Below are positions 34,158 through 43,267 of a DNA stretch of 64,000 nt, in pieces. This stretch comes from Streptomyces polyasparticus (lineage in GTDB: Bacteria > Actinomycetota > Actinomycetes > Streptomycetales > Streptomycetaceae). The stretch covers positions 682,001 through 746,000 of the forward strand of contig NZ_JACTVJ010000005.1 in assembly GCF_014493765.1 (NCBI RefSeq). Reading direction: 5' to 3'. A program made the position numbers and the translations under genes. Numbering within the stretch: position 1 is the first letter of the stretch; each line of letters begins with the position of its first letter. Below the pieces are notes generated by a model, which was not told the origin of the DNA, made no database searches, and saw nothing but the letters and a program-made list of their open reading frames with translations.

Positions 34158-34808
34158 GTGACCCCACGTACCGCCGAACGGATCGCCGGTATCGAGATCC
34201 CCGACAGCGCGCTCGCCCGGGAGGCGGCCGAGCTGGTCCGCGACACCGCGGGCGACCTGCTCTACCACCACTCACGCCGTGTCCACCTCTTCGGCGCCCT
34301 GCGCGGCCACCGCCGCGGACTGGACTTCGACCCGGAACTCCTTTACGTGGCCGCCCTGTTCCACGACCTGGGGCTGACGCAGAAGTACGCCGCGTCGGAG
34401 CAGCGCTTCGAGATCGACGGCGCCGACGCGGCCCGGGACTTCCTGCTGCGGCACGGCCTGGCGCCCGAGCGGGCCCGTATCGCATGGACCGCCATCGCCC
34501 TGCACACGACCCCGGAGATCCCGTACCACATGGAGCCCGAGGTGGCCCTGGTCACCGCGGGCGTCGAAGTCGACGTCCTGGGGCTCGGGTTCGACGAGGT
34601 CACCCGTGAGCAGCGGGACGCGGTCGTCGCCGCGCATCCGCGCCCGGACTTCAAGCGCCGGATCCTCGCGGCGTTCACCGAGGGCATCGCGCACCGCCCC
34701 GGCACGGCCTTCGGCAACGTCAAGGCCGATGTGCTCGCCCGCTTCTCCCCGGGCTTCGTACGTACCGACTTCGTGAACGTCATCGAGAATTCGGAGTGGT
34801 CGGAATGA
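34158..34808 (+). CDS. HD-domain phosphohydrolase/cyanamide-hydratase-like protein
   Basis: This 216-residue protein has the HD motif [13 protein letters not shown] preceded by [15 protein letters not shown], giving the H...HD metal site, plus [20 protein letters not shown]. The layout resembles cyanamide hydratase-like HD proteins more than nucleotide cyclases' partners. I chose GTG 34158, preceded by GAGAAGGAG. It overlaps the next gene by ATGA and is divergent from the GlxA regulator. Confidence 0.87.
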   Translation: MTPRTAERIAGIEIPDSALAREAAELVRDTAGDLLYHHSRRVHLFGALRGHRRGLDFDPELLYVAALFHDLGLTQKYAASEQRFEIDGADAARDFLLRHGLAPERARIAWTAIALHTTPEIPYHMEPEVALVTAGVEVDVLGLGFDEVTREQRDAVVAAHPRPDFKRRILAAFTEGIAHRPGTAFGNVKADVLARFSPGFVRTDFVNVIENSEWSE

Positions 34809-35317
34809 ACTCTTCGCAGCACACCCGCGACCGGCACGACACCCACACCCGGCAGACAGCTCAACCCCGGCCGCCCGTACCGCCGTTCACCGAGGCCGAC
34901 GCCCGCGCCAAGGTGCAGGCCGCCGAGGACGCGTGGAACACCCGCGACCCCGACCGCGTCGCCCTCGCGTACACACCGGACTCGGTGTGGCGCAACCGCG
35001 ACTCCTTCGTGACGGACAGGGACGAGATCCGCGCCTTCCTCGCCGCGAAGTGGGCACGGGAGCTCGACTACGCGCTCCGCAAGGAGCTGTGGTCCTACGG
35101 CGACGACCGTATCGCCGTGCGTTTCCAGTACGAGTGGCGGGACGCGGCCGGCAGGCACTGGCGCTCCTACGGCAACGAGCTGTGGGAGTTCGATGCCGAC
35201 GGCCTGATGCGCCGCCGCGAGGCGAGCATCAACGACGTGCCGATCCAGGCGCATGAGCGCCGTATCCACGGGCCCAGGACACCCGGGGAGCACGGGGCCG
35301 GGCTGCCTCTGGAGTGA
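34805..35317 (+). CDS. NTF2-like (DUF1348) protein
   Basis: This 170-residue protein has a poorly conserved His/Thr/Pro-rich N-terminus of about 35 residues, followed by the DUF1348 SnoaL-like core ([71 protein letters not shown]). DUF1348 proteins are small cone-shaped enzymes or binders of unknown role. Coupled to the HD protein by a 4-bp overlap, so the two likely work on one substrate. It converges with the M20 gene with a single base between stop codons. Confidence 0.9.
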   Translation: MNSSQHTRDRHDTHTRQTAQPRPPVPPFTEADARAKVQAAEDAWNTRDPDRVALAYTPDSVWRNRDSFVTDRDEIRAFLAAKWARELDYALRKELWSYGDDRIAVRFQYEWRDAAGRHWRSYGNELWEFDADGLMRRREASINDVPIQAHERRIHGPRTPGEHGAGLPLE

Positions 35318-35318
35318 G

Positions 35319-36560
35319 TCACGCCAGCCGGCTCAGCGCCGCCGACACCAGTGTCCGTACGCCGGGGACGAGCACCGACGGGTCGGGGGCGAACAGGGGG
35401 CTGTGGTTGCTCGGTACGTTGGCGAACTTCTCGGCCAGTTCCGTCCCCCCGGCCGCCTCCCACACGTCGGCCGGGGTCGACGTCACGTACCAGAAGTCGT
35501 AGGGCACTCCCTCGGGCGCGAGGAGCGAGAAGTCCTCGCTGCCCATCGCCGGACCGAAGTCGAACACACTGTCCGCTCCGAACAGTTCGCGGTGCACGGC
35601 GGCGATCTCGCCGTCGAGCACGGCGTCGTTGACGGTGTTCGGGTACCCGGCCCGGACCGTGATCTCCGGCGGCTCCTGGCAGCCCGCGGTCCGGCACTCG
35701 CCCGTCACGATCCGGCGGACGGCCGCGATGACGCGGTCGCGTACGAGGGTGTCCTGGGTGCGCAGGTTCAGGGAGAGCCGGGCTTCGGCGGGGATGATGT
35801 TGTGCTTCGTGCCGGCGTGGAACTGTCCCACCGTCAGGACCACCGAGTGCGCCGCCGCCACCTCGCGGGAGACCACGGTCTGCAGCCGCGTGACGATGTA
35901 CGCGGCCGTGACCACCGGGTCGACCGTCGATTCGGGGCGCGAGCCGTGACCGCCGATGCCGTGCACGACGACGTCGATGTCGTCGGAGGCCGACATGGTC
36001 AGGCCCGGGGTGTGCGGGTAGAAGCCGGCGAGACCGGGCGCGACATGCTGGCCGAACACCGCGTCGGGCCGCGGGAACCGGCGGTGCAGCCCGTCGGCGA
36101 CCATGACGGACGCCCCGCCGCCGGATTCCTCGGCGGGCTGCCCGACGACGACGAGCGTGCCCGACCAGGTGCCGCGGGCGGCGGCCAGCGCCTCGGCGGC
36201 TCCCGCGAGCCAGGTGACGTGCAGATCGTGGCCGCAGGCGTGCATCACGCCGTCGACGGTGGAGGCGTACGTCAGGCCGGTGGCCTCCTGGACCGGCAGT
36301 GCGTCCATGTCCGCGCGCAGCCACACCGTCGGCCCGTCGCCGTGGGCGAGGACGCCGACCACTCCCGTGCCGCCGACCCCTTCCGTCACGGCGTAGCCGG
36401 CGGTACGCAGCCGCGCGGCGAGCTTCGCGGCGGTGCGGTGCTCCTGGAAGGCGAGTTCGGGGTGGCGGTGGAGGTCCTGGTAGAAGTCCTCCAGGGCGGC
36501 GGGCCGCAGATCGGCCGTGATCTCCAGTGCCCGGCGGGCGACGGCATCCGGTGCGTTCAT
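35319..36560 (-). CDS. M20-family amidohydrolase
   Basis: This 413-residue metallo-hydrolase of the hippurate hydrolase/IAA-amino-acid hydrolase group has the metal ligands ACGHDLHVTWL, QPAEESGGGASVM, GSRPESTVDPV and the C-terminal FGPAMGSEDFSLLAPEGVP. It cleaves N-acyl amino acids or similar amides. It is the last gene of the importer operon, overlapping the ATPase stop (ATGA), so the imported molecule is probably an N-acylated or peptide-like amide hydrolysed in the cytoplasm. Confidence 0.93.
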   Translation of the reverse strand: MNAPDAVARRALEITADLRPAALEDFYQDLHRHPELAFQEHRTAAKLAARLRTAGYAVTEGVGGTGVVGVLAHGDGPTVWLRADMDALPVQEATGLTYASTVDGVMHACGHDLHVTWLAGAAEALAAARGTWSGTLVVVGQPAEESGGGASVMVADGLHRRFPRPDAVFGQHVAPGLAGFYPHTPGLTMSASDDIDVVVHGIGGHGSRPESTVDPVVTAAYIVTRLQTVVSREVAAAHSVVLTVGQFHAGTKHNIIPAEARLSLNLRTQDTLVRDRVIAAVRRIVTGECRTAGCQEPPEITVRAGYPNTVNDAVLDGEIAAVHRELFGADSVFDFGPAMGSEDFSLLAPEGVPYDFWYVTSTPADVWEAAGGTELAEKFANVPSNHSPLFAPDPSVLVPGVRTLVSAALSRLA

Positions 36561-37393
36561 ACCGCTTCCTCCTTCTCCTCGAGGTCCTCGGCTTCCGCGG
36601 AGGCGTGGGATGCCCCGGGTTCCTCGAATGTCGGGGCGCTCGCCAACAGACTGCGCGTATAGGGGTGTTGTGGAGCCCGGTAGACATCGTGCGCCGGGCC
36701 CTGTTCCACCAGCTCGCCGTGGCGCAGGACGGCGACTTCGTCGCTGACATGGCGCACAACGGCCAGGTCGTGCGAGATGAAGACCATCGTGAGGGACAGC
36801 GAACGCCTCAGCTCCTCAAGGAGGTTGAGCACTTCCGCCTGTACGGAGGCGTCGAGCGCCGAGGTGATCTCGTCGGCGATCAGGACCTCGGGCCCCACGG
36901 CGAGAGCACGCGCCACCGCGATGCGCTGGCGCTGTCCGCCGGAGAACTCGTGCGGGTATCTGCCGGCGGCGGAGCCGTCCAGGGCCACGGTCTCCAGCCA
37001 CCGTTCGACCGCCGCCGCATGCTTGCGGGCGTCGGCACGGGCCGGATCGACGGCCTCGGCGACGGCCTGGCCCACCGTCATCCGCGGGTTGAGCGAGGCG
37101 TACGGGTCCTGCGAGACGAGCTGCACCCGGCGGCGGACGGCGGCGAGCTCCCTGCGCCCGAGGCCGGTGAGGTCCGCTCCGTCGAGGAGGACGCGGCCCG
37201 CCCGTACGGGATGGATGCCGACGATCGCCTTGGCGATCGTGGACTTCCCCGAGCCGGATTCGCCGACGAGGCCGAGGGTCTGCCCGGCGCGGACCCCGGT
37301 GGAGACGCCGTGCAGCACGGTGCGCGCGCGCCGGCCGTGGCCGAAGCCGACGGTCAGGTCCTCGACCTGCAGCTTGTACGGGGGTGAGGTCAT
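36557..37393 (-). CDS. Oligopeptide-type ABC transporter ATPase (DppF/OppF-like)
   Basis: This 278-residue ATPase has Walker A GLVGESGSGKSTIAKAIV, signature HEFSGGQRQRIAVARAL, Walker B VLIADEITSALD and the H-loop FISHDLAVVRH. It has the shortened C-terminus with HPYTRSLLASAP typical of the Dpp/Opp family. ATG 37393 overlaps the upstream fusion gene by 4 bp. A long open frame continuing to 39214 on the same strand is only an alternative frame of the fusion gene. Confidence 0.93.
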   Translation of the reverse strand: MTSPPYKLQVEDLTVGFGHGRRARTVLHGVSTGVRAGQTLGLVGESGSGKSTIAKAIVGIHPVRAGRVLLDGADLTGLGRRELAAVRRRVQLVSQDPYASLNPRMTVGQAVAEAVDPARADARKHAAAVERWLETVALDGSAAGRYPHEFSGGQRQRIAVARALAVGPEVLIADEITSALDASVQAEVLNLLEELRRSLSLTMVFISHDLAVVRHVSDEVAVLRHGELVEQGPAHDVYRAPQHPYTRSLLASAPTFEEPGASHASAEAEDLEEKEEAV

Positions 37394-39228
37394 GCGGTCG
37401 GCACCTCCTGGCGTACGGCGTGGCAGGCCACGTCGTCGATCAGTCGCGGTCGTTCGGTGGCGCAGACCGTGTCGAGTGCCACGGGACATCTGGCGGCGAA
37501 GGCGCAGCCAGCTGGGCGCGCGGCGGGCTGCGGCGGACGGCCGGGGATCGTGGCGAGCGGTGCGCGTTCGGCGGCCCCGGTGTCCTGCAGCCGAGGGCTC
37601 GCCGCGAGCAGGGCCTGCGTGTACGGGTGCTTGACGCGCCCCGCCCGCAGGTCGGCCGCGGACACCGCCTCGACGACCCGGCCCGCGTACATCACGAGCA
37701 CCCGGTGGCAGACCGTGCCGACGACCCCGATGTCGTGCGAGATGAGGAGCACGCTCGTACCGCGCCGTCGGTTGATGTCCGTGAGGACGTCGAGGACTTC
37801 GGCCTGCACGGTCACGTCCAGTGCGGTGGTCGGTTCGTCGGCGACGATCAGCTTCGGGCCGGGCAGCAGGGCGGCGGCGATCATCGCGCGCTGCCGCATG
37901 CCGCCGGACAGCTCGTGCGGGTACTGCCGCACGACCCGGGCGGGTTCCTTGATCCGCACCTGCTCCAGGGCCTCCACCGCCCGCCGGTCCACCTCCGCAC
38001 CGCGCACGCCCTGGTGCACGCGCAGGGTCTCCGTGAGCTGGCCCTTCATCCGCAGCGCGGGGTTGAAGGAGGCCGAGGGGTCCTGGAAGACGATGCCGAT
38101 GCCGGTCGCCAGCCGGGCCGGATCCACCACTGGAGCAGCCAAGTCCAGGTCGTCCAGGGTGAGTTGTGCGGCGTGGGCGGACAGCCCTTCCGGCAGGAGC
38201 CTCGCCACGCTCATCGCCGTCAGCGATTTGCCCGAGCCCGACTCCCCCACGAGACCGACGATTTCGCCGGGCATGACATGGAAGGAGACCTCGTCGACGA
38301 GCCGTGTGCCGTCCGGCAGGACGACGCTCAGGCCGTCCACCGTGACCAGGGCGTCCGCGGGAGCCCGGTGCGAGGGCGCGGACACGGCCGGAGTCTGTGC
38401 CGGTGCGGTCTTCGTGTCCCGCGCGCGCGGATCGAGGGCCGCGGCGAGTCCGTCGCCGACGAATCCCGCGAGGACTCCGGTGACGGTGATGGCCACCGCG
38501 GGGCCGACCGCCTCGGCGGGATTGGTGTAGAGGGACGCCAGGCCGGAGTTGAGGAGTGCGCCCCAGTCGTAGTCCGGTGCCTGCACGCCTACCCCGAGGA
38601 AGGAGAGGCCTGACAGGGCGACCAGGACGTTCGCGAAGGCCACCGAGAGCAGCACGAGCAGCGGCCCTGCGATGTTCGGCAGGAGGTGCCGGACCAGCAC
38701 GCGGTACGGGGGCACGCCCATCAGCCGCGCCTGCGTGACGAAGTCGCGCTGGGCCACGGACGCGGCCATGTTGGCCGTGAGCCGGGCGAAGGCGGGGGCG
38801 CCGCCCAGACCGATCGCGAGGACGGAGGCGGTGGGTCCGGTGCCGACGACCGTGGCGATCACCAGCGCCAGGATGAGCGCCGGGTAGGAGACGAGGACGT
38901 CGATCAGGCGCAGGCCCAACTCCCTTACGCGCCTTCCGGATACCCACACGCCGGTACCGAGCAGGATGCCCGCGCCCGCCGCGATCGCGGTCGCGGCGAG
39001 GGTCATCTCCAGGGTGAGCCGGGTGGCGACCAGGGTGCGGGCCAGGACATCGCGGCCGAGCGCGTCGGTGCCGAGCCAGTGTTCGGCGCTCACGGGCGCG
39101 CGGGCGGCGCCGCTCAGAGCGGTCGCTTCCTCCTGAAGCACGAGGGGCGCGACGATGCCGAGGAGGGCGATCAGACCGAGACCGGCGAGGGCCGTGACCA
39201 GGGGTGCGTTCCACCGTACGCGGCGCAT
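37390..39228 (-). CDS. Fused ABC permease-ATPase (DppC-DppD-like)
   Basis: This 612-residue protein joins two normally separate subunits. Residues about 1-270 are a DppC-type permease (ALGRDVLARTLVATR; EAA-like loop QARLMGVPPYRVLVRHLLPN). Residues about 290-612 are a DppD-type ATPase (GLVGESGSGKSLTAMSVARL; LSGGMRQRAMIAAALLPG; LIVADEPTTALDVTVQ; the Cys-rich tail GCAFAARCPVALDTVC that can bind Fe-S). The linker (about 268-290) is Ala/Pro-rich, with no stop or frameshift. It overlaps both neighbours. Confidence 0.93.
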   Translation of the reverse strand: MRRVRWNAPLVTALAGLGLIALLGIVAPLVLQEEATALSGAARAPVSAEHWLGTDALGRDVLARTLVATRLTLEMTLAATAIAAGAGILLGTGVWVSGRRVRELGLRLIDVLVSYPALILALVIATVVGTGPTASVLAIGLGGAPAFARLTANMAASVAQRDFVTQARLMGVPPYRVLVRHLLPNIAGPLLVLLSVAFANVLVALSGLSFLGVGVQAPDYDWGALLNSGLASLYTNPAEAVGPAVAITVTGVLAGFVGDGLAAALDPRARDTKTAPAQTPAVSAPSHRAPADALVTVDGLSVVLPDGTRLVDEVSFHVMPGEIVGLVGESGSGKSLTAMSVARLLPEGLSAHAAQLTLDDLDLAAPVVDPARLATGIGIVFQDPSASFNPALRMKGQLTETLRVHQGVRGAEVDRRAVEALEQVRIKEPARVVRQYPHELSGGMRQRAMIAAALLPGPKLIVADEPTTALDVTVQAEVLDVLTDINRRRGTSVLLISHDIGVVGTVCHRVLVMYAGRVVEAVSAADLRAGRVKHPYTQALLAASPRLQDTGAAERAPLATIPGRPPQPAARPAGCAFAARCPVALDTVCATERPRLIDDVACHAVRQEVPTA

Positions 39229-40223
39229 CAGTTGGCTCCCTTTCCGGCCAGGACCCGGGGGTCGAGCAGCGCGAGGACGAGGTCGACGAGCAGGTTGAGC
39301 AGCGCGGCGAGCAGGCCGAGCACCAGGACGCAGCCCTGGACGACGGGGTAGTCGCGCACGAGGAGCGCCTCGACGACGCGCTGGCCGATGCCGGGCCAGG
39401 CGAAGACGGACTCGACGACGACCGTGCCGCCGAGCAGCCCGGCGAGGATCAGCCCGCCCAGGGTGAGCGTGGCGGTCAGCAGGTTGGGCAGGGCGTGCCG
39501 GGCGTACAGGCGCAAGGGGCTCAGGCGGCGGCCGCGCGCGGTGCGCATGTAGTCCTGGGCGAGGACCTGTGCGGCCTCCCTGCGCACGATGCGGGCCATG
39601 ACGCAGGTGGCGGGCAGCACCAGGGCCGCAACCGGAAGCACGAGTGACGCGAGGGTCTCGGCGCCCGCCGCCGGGAGCCAGCCCAGCTTGATGGCGAAGC
39701 CGAGGACGAGGAGAGTGCCGATGACGTACTCGGGTGTGGCACCGACAGTTCCGGTGACGAAGGTGAACGAGCTGTCGGCACGGCGGCTGCCGCGGGCCGC
39801 GACGGCCAGTCCGATCGGCACGGCGAGCAGCAGCACCGCGAGGACGGAGAGCAGCGCGATCTCGGCGGTGAACGGCAGCCGGTCCCCGATGATGCGGGCG
39901 ACCGGCTCCGTCGTCTGGAAGGAGCTGCCCAGGTCACCGCGGAGCAGTCCGCCCGCGTAGTCGGCGAACTGGGTGAACAGCGGCCTGTCCAGGCCGAGTT
40001 CATGGCGGACCCGTTCCACGTCGGCAGGGGTCGCGTCGCCGCCGGCGACCACGCGTGCCGGGTCTCCGGGGATCAGCTGCACCATCAGGAACGTGCCGAC
40101 GACGAGGGTGACCGCGACGGCGGCGAGCCCGGCAACTCGCCGTACGAGAAAGGCGCCCCAGGGGCCGAGCGGCGCCGGCCGCCCGGCCCCCACGGTGGCC
40201 GCCCGTGCGGATGTCGCCGCCAT
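39228..40223 (-). CDS. Oligopeptide-type ABC permease (DppB-like)
   Basis: This 331-residue permease of the binding-protein-dependent type has six helices. GDPARVVAGGDATPADVERVR forms the usual extracytoplasmic loop, and the EAA-like loop is ARGRRLSPLRLYARHALPNLL. ATG 40223 overlaps the binding-protein stop (TGATG); the frame's 52-codon upstream extension is not coding. It pairs with the permease half of the fusion protein. Confidence 0.93.
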   Translation of the reverse strand: MAATSARAATVGAGRPAPLGPWGAFLVRRVAGLAAVAVTLVVGTFLMVQLIPGDPARVVAGGDATPADVERVRHELGLDRPLFTQFADYAGGLLRGDLGSSFQTTEPVARIIGDRLPFTAEIALLSVLAVLLLAVPIGLAVAARGSRRADSSFTFVTGTVGATPEYVIGTLLVLGFAIKLGWLPAAGAETLASLVLPVAALVLPATCVMARIVRREAAQVLAQDYMRTARGRRLSPLRLYARHALPNLLTATLTLGGLILAGLLGGTVVVESVFAWPGIGQRVVEALLVRDYPVVQGCVLVLGLLAALLNLLVDLVLALLDPRVLAGKGAN

Positions 40224-41809
40224 CAGCCGGTGACCCGGAGCGTGGAGAGGGACAGGGCCCCGGTCGGCGTCGCGAAGGAGATGCCCTTGCGGGTGGCGTA
40301 GTGCACGTCGACCGTGGCCAGCGGGATCACGTCGTGGGACGTGAGCAGCGCCTCCTGCGCCTTCTGCCAGGCGGCGCACTTCGCGTTGCGGTCCGTGACG
40401 GAGGTGGCGGCGACATAGTGCCGCGCGTACGCCGTGTTCTGCACCGCGCCGTAGTTGAGACCGCCCTCGGCCGGTTCGGGGCCGAGGAAGTAGGCACCGC
40501 CGCGCGCGAGGGCACCGCTGATCAGCGGGAAGACGGTGAGGTCCCAGTCGCCCTGGTTGGCGGTGACGTCGGTGGCCCAGGTGGCGTTGTCGGCGTTGGT
40601 GAGTTTCACATCGGCGCCGGCCGCGCGCAGGGCCTCGGCGACATAGGAGTTGCCCGCGCCGCCCGCGACGGCATTGGACCCCTCCAGCTTGATCACGACA
40701 CCCTTCAGGACCTGCCTCGCGGCGGCCTTGTCGGTCCCGGTCAGCAGGGAGCTGTCGGTGGAGACGCAGGGGGCCTTGTCGTCCACATACGAGGTCAGCT
40801 TCTGCCCGGTGCCGCCGAACACGTTGTTGAACGCGTCCACGCTGAGCGCCTGCGCGACCGCCTTGCGGATCTTCGGGTCGGCGCCCGGGCGTCCGGAGCG
40901 CTGGTTGAAACCGACGTAATGGCGGATGAGCGGCGCGGACTTGACCGTGAACGTGCCATTGTCGCTGCCGTTGTCGCTGTCGCCGAAGCGCTTGGCGTCC
41001 GTGCCCGTGAAGGGCGCCAGGTCGAGCGCGCCGGTCTGCAACTGGTTGGCGAGCGTCGACTCGTTCTTCGCGATCTGGATGCGCAGCCGGCCGGCCGGTT
41101 CACCCGCGGGGACCGCGGCGTACTGCGGAAACACCGTGTACCCCTTGCGCAGCCGCAGCTCGTACGACGCTCCGCGCTGTGCCTTCGCCATCTCGTACGG
41201 ACCGGTGGCCGCGCCCTCGACGGCGCCGCGGGCGAGCGCGTCGCCCGCGTCGAGGCCGGCCTTGCAGACGATCCCGGCGGCGGTGCCGGACAGACCGGCG
41301 AGGACCTCGCCCCACGGGGCGGAGGTGGTGATGGTGACCGTGCCGGTCTTGTCGTCGCCGGTGATCGTGGTCTTCTCGCCGGCGTTCGCGGGGCCGAAGG
41401 TGAGCAGGGCGCCGGCGGATTCGGCCTGGTAGCGCCGCAGCGAGGCGACCGTCTGGGAGGCGGTGAGTGGCGAGCCGTCGGAGCAGGTCAGGCCCTTCTT
41501 CAGGGTCAGGGTGGTCTTCGTCGGCGTGGACGTCCACTTCTCGGCGAGACCGGGAACGAAGGCGCCGCCGTCGTCCTGGCCTATCAGTGGCTGGTACAGC
41601 AGCGACGTCAGGGCGTAGTCCGTCGCGCCCGCGCCCTTCGCCGGGTCGAACGAGGTGACGTCGGAGGTGAAGCCGATCCTGACGGTGCCGCCGCCGCTCC
41701 CGTCACCGTCCGACGAAGGCCCGCCGGCCGGACCGGTGGTGCAGGCGGACGCCGCCAGGGACAGGGCGGCGACCGTGACGGCGCCGGAGAGGAACCGCGA
41801 ACGAGGCAT
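40223..41809 (-). CDS. Peptide-type ABC substrate-binding lipoprotein (SBP family 5)
   Basis: This 528-residue protein has a lipoprotein signal with lipobox SLAASACTTG (Cys near residue 23), then the family-5 binding fold (TVRIGFTSDVTSFDPAKGAGATDYALTSL; GLTCSDGSPLTASQTV; IRKAVAQALSVDAFNNVF). It is the first gene of the operon binding protein - permease - fusion - ATPase - M20 hydrolase. Ligands could be peptides, N-acyl amino acids or similar amides. Confidence 0.92.
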   Translation of the reverse strand: MPRSRFLSGAVTVAALSLAASACTTGPAGGPSSDGDGSGGGTVRIGFTSDVTSFDPAKGAGATDYALTSLLYQPLIGQDDGGAFVPGLAEKWTSTPTKTTLTLKKGLTCSDGSPLTASQTVASLRRYQAESAGALLTFGPANAGEKTTITGDDKTGTVTITTSAPWGEVLAGLSGTAAGIVCKAGLDAGDALARGAVEGAATGPYEMAKAQRGASYELRLRKGYTVFPQYAAVPAGEPAGRLRIQIAKNESTLANQLQTGALDLAPFTGTDAKRFGDSDNGSDNGTFTVKSAPLIRHYVGFNQRSGRPGADPKIRKAVAQALSVDAFNNVFGGTGQKLTSYVDDKAPCVSTDSSLLTGTDKAAARQVLKGVVIKLEGSNAVAGGAGNSYVAEALRAAGADVKLTNADNATWATDVTANQGDWDLTVFPLISGALARGGAYFLGPEPAEGGLNYGAVQNTAYARHYVAATSVTDRNAKCAAWQKAQEALLTSHDVIPLATVDVHYATRKGISFATPTGALSLSTLRVTG

Positions 41810-41860
41810 GGAGGACTCCCCAGGGCTGAGGTCTGAGAGCGGGGCGATGCTGCGGGGCTG

Positions 41861-41889
41861 CGGTGTTGCGGTGTTGCGGTGTTGCGGTG
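41861..41889. repeat. 8-bp microsatellite in the divergent promoter region
   Basis: Three copies of CGGTGTTG plus a partial fourth lie upstream of the ABC operon, within a T/G-biased 130-bp stretch that also contains CCGGTGTGTGGCCGGGTGCC repeats. Confidence 0.7.
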
Positions 41890-42038
41890 CGGCCGGTTGG
41901 TGATGTGAGGCGGCCGCGTGCAGGTGTGGTGCCGGGTGGCCGGTGTGTGGCCGGGTGCCGGTGTGTTGCGGGATACAGAACAGGCCACTTCCCGCCCGGC
42001 CGCGCAATTGCAAGAATCCGCATCGGAAAGGTGATCCG

Positions 42039-43103
42039 ATGCATGAATTCGCAGGCACTGCCGGACCGAAGGCGGCCGCCACCCCGCCCCGGGGAACACT
42101 CGATGAACTGGATCTCGCACTCGTCAACGCCCTGCAGATGGCGCCCCGCGCCCCCTGGGCCCAGCTGGCCCGCCCGCTCGGCGTGGACGCGGCGACCCTG
42201 TCGCGGCGCTGGTCACGGCTGCGGGAGTCGGAGGCGGCATGGGTCACCTGCCACGCCTCCCCCTCCCAAGTCACCTATGCCGCCCTCGCTTTGATCGAGG
42301 TGTCCTGCCTGCCGCAGGCCCGCGAGGCCCTGGCCGGACAACTCGCCCGGCACCCGCAGGCGATGAGCGTGGAGCTGGTGGCGGGATCGTGCGACCTGCT
42401 CCTGACCGTCGCCACGGCGTCCATGCCGGCGATGAGCGCGTACGTGCTCGCCCTCGCCCGGATCGAGACGGTGACCGGCACGCGCACGCATCTGGTGCAG
42501 CATGTGCACCGGGACGGCAGCGAGTGGCGGATGGACTCCCTCTCCCGCGACCAGCGGCGCGACTTGGCGGAGGCCGAGGACGGCAGTGTGCGCAGCGCCG
42601 GGGCCCGGCTCACGTCCGAGGACCGCGGACTGCTGCTCGCGCTCGCCGAGGACGGCCGCCGTTCCGTCACGTCGATCGCCGCCGCACTGGACCGTCCGGA
42701 GTCGACGGTACGGCGGCTCGTCCACTCGCTGCTCCACAGCGGCCGAGCGGTGCTGCGCTGCGACGCCGCCCATCTGCATGCGGGCTGGCGCAGCACGGCC
42801 ACGCTCTGGATGTCCGTGCCACCCGCCCAACTCGTCTCCGCGTGCGAGGAGTTGGGCCGCCTGCGGAGCACGCGGATGGCGGCCTCGGTGTCCGCCGAGG
42901 CGAATCTCCTGAGCGTCGTCTGGCTGCACGCCCTGGACGACCTCGCGCGCTACGAGGTCCAGGCCGCCACCAGGATCCCCTCGGTGCGCGTGCTCAACCG
43001 GGCCGTGAACCTGCGCTGGGTCAAGCGCATGGGCCGGCTGCTCGGCGAGGACGGCCGAAGCGTCGGCTGCGTCCCGATCGATCCGTGGCACCCCGTGGAC
43101 TGA
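42039..43103 (+). CDS. Double-length Lrp/AsnC-type regulator
   Basis: This 354-residue protein contains two AsnC units. The first HTH is at about residues 20-65 (LDELDLALVNALQMAPRAPW...LGVDAATLSRRWSRL), with a ligand-binding RAM-like domain to about 150. The second HTH is at about 190-235 (LTSEDRGLLLALAEDGRRSVTSIAAALDRPESTVRRL), with a second RAM-like domain after it. Such proteins act as a built-in dimer and sense amino acids. It lies between the ABC operon (divergent) and the amidase/ligase pair (same strand), so it could govern both. Confidence 0.88.
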   Translation: MHEFAGTAGPKAAATPPRGTLDELDLALVNALQMAPRAPWAQLARPLGVDAATLSRRWSRLRESEAAWVTCHASPSQVTYAALALIEVSCLPQAREALAGQLARHPQAMSVELVAGSCDLLLTVATASMPAMSAYVLALARIETVTGTRTHLVQHVHRDGSEWRMDSLSRDQRRDLAEAEDGSVRSAGARLTSEDRGLLLALAEDGRRSVTSIAAALDRPESTVRRLVHSLLHSGRAVLRCDAAHLHAGWRSTATLWMSVPPAQLVSACEELGRLRSTRMAASVSAEANLLSVVWLHALDDLARYEVQAATRIPSVRVLNRAVNLRWVKRMGRLLGEDGRSVGCVPIDPWHPVD

Positions 43104-43267
43104 AACGCGGGTCCGGGCAGGCTGCGCTTTCCTGCGCCCCGCCGCCGCTCCTGGCGGATCCGTGCAATCCGCGGTCCGGGCACGGCGGGCCCCCGAGGCT
43201 GACGGCTGAGACCACCGCCGCACGGCCGACGCGCCGGGCGCCTCAGCCCCGAACGGGAAGGACGCGC

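Noticed and set aside
36557-39214. 885-codon open frame on the minus strand continuing upstream of the DppF-like gene
   Set aside because: Only the part up to 37393 matches an ATPase and has a start with coupling; the rest is Arg/Gly-rich alternative frame of the fusion gene.
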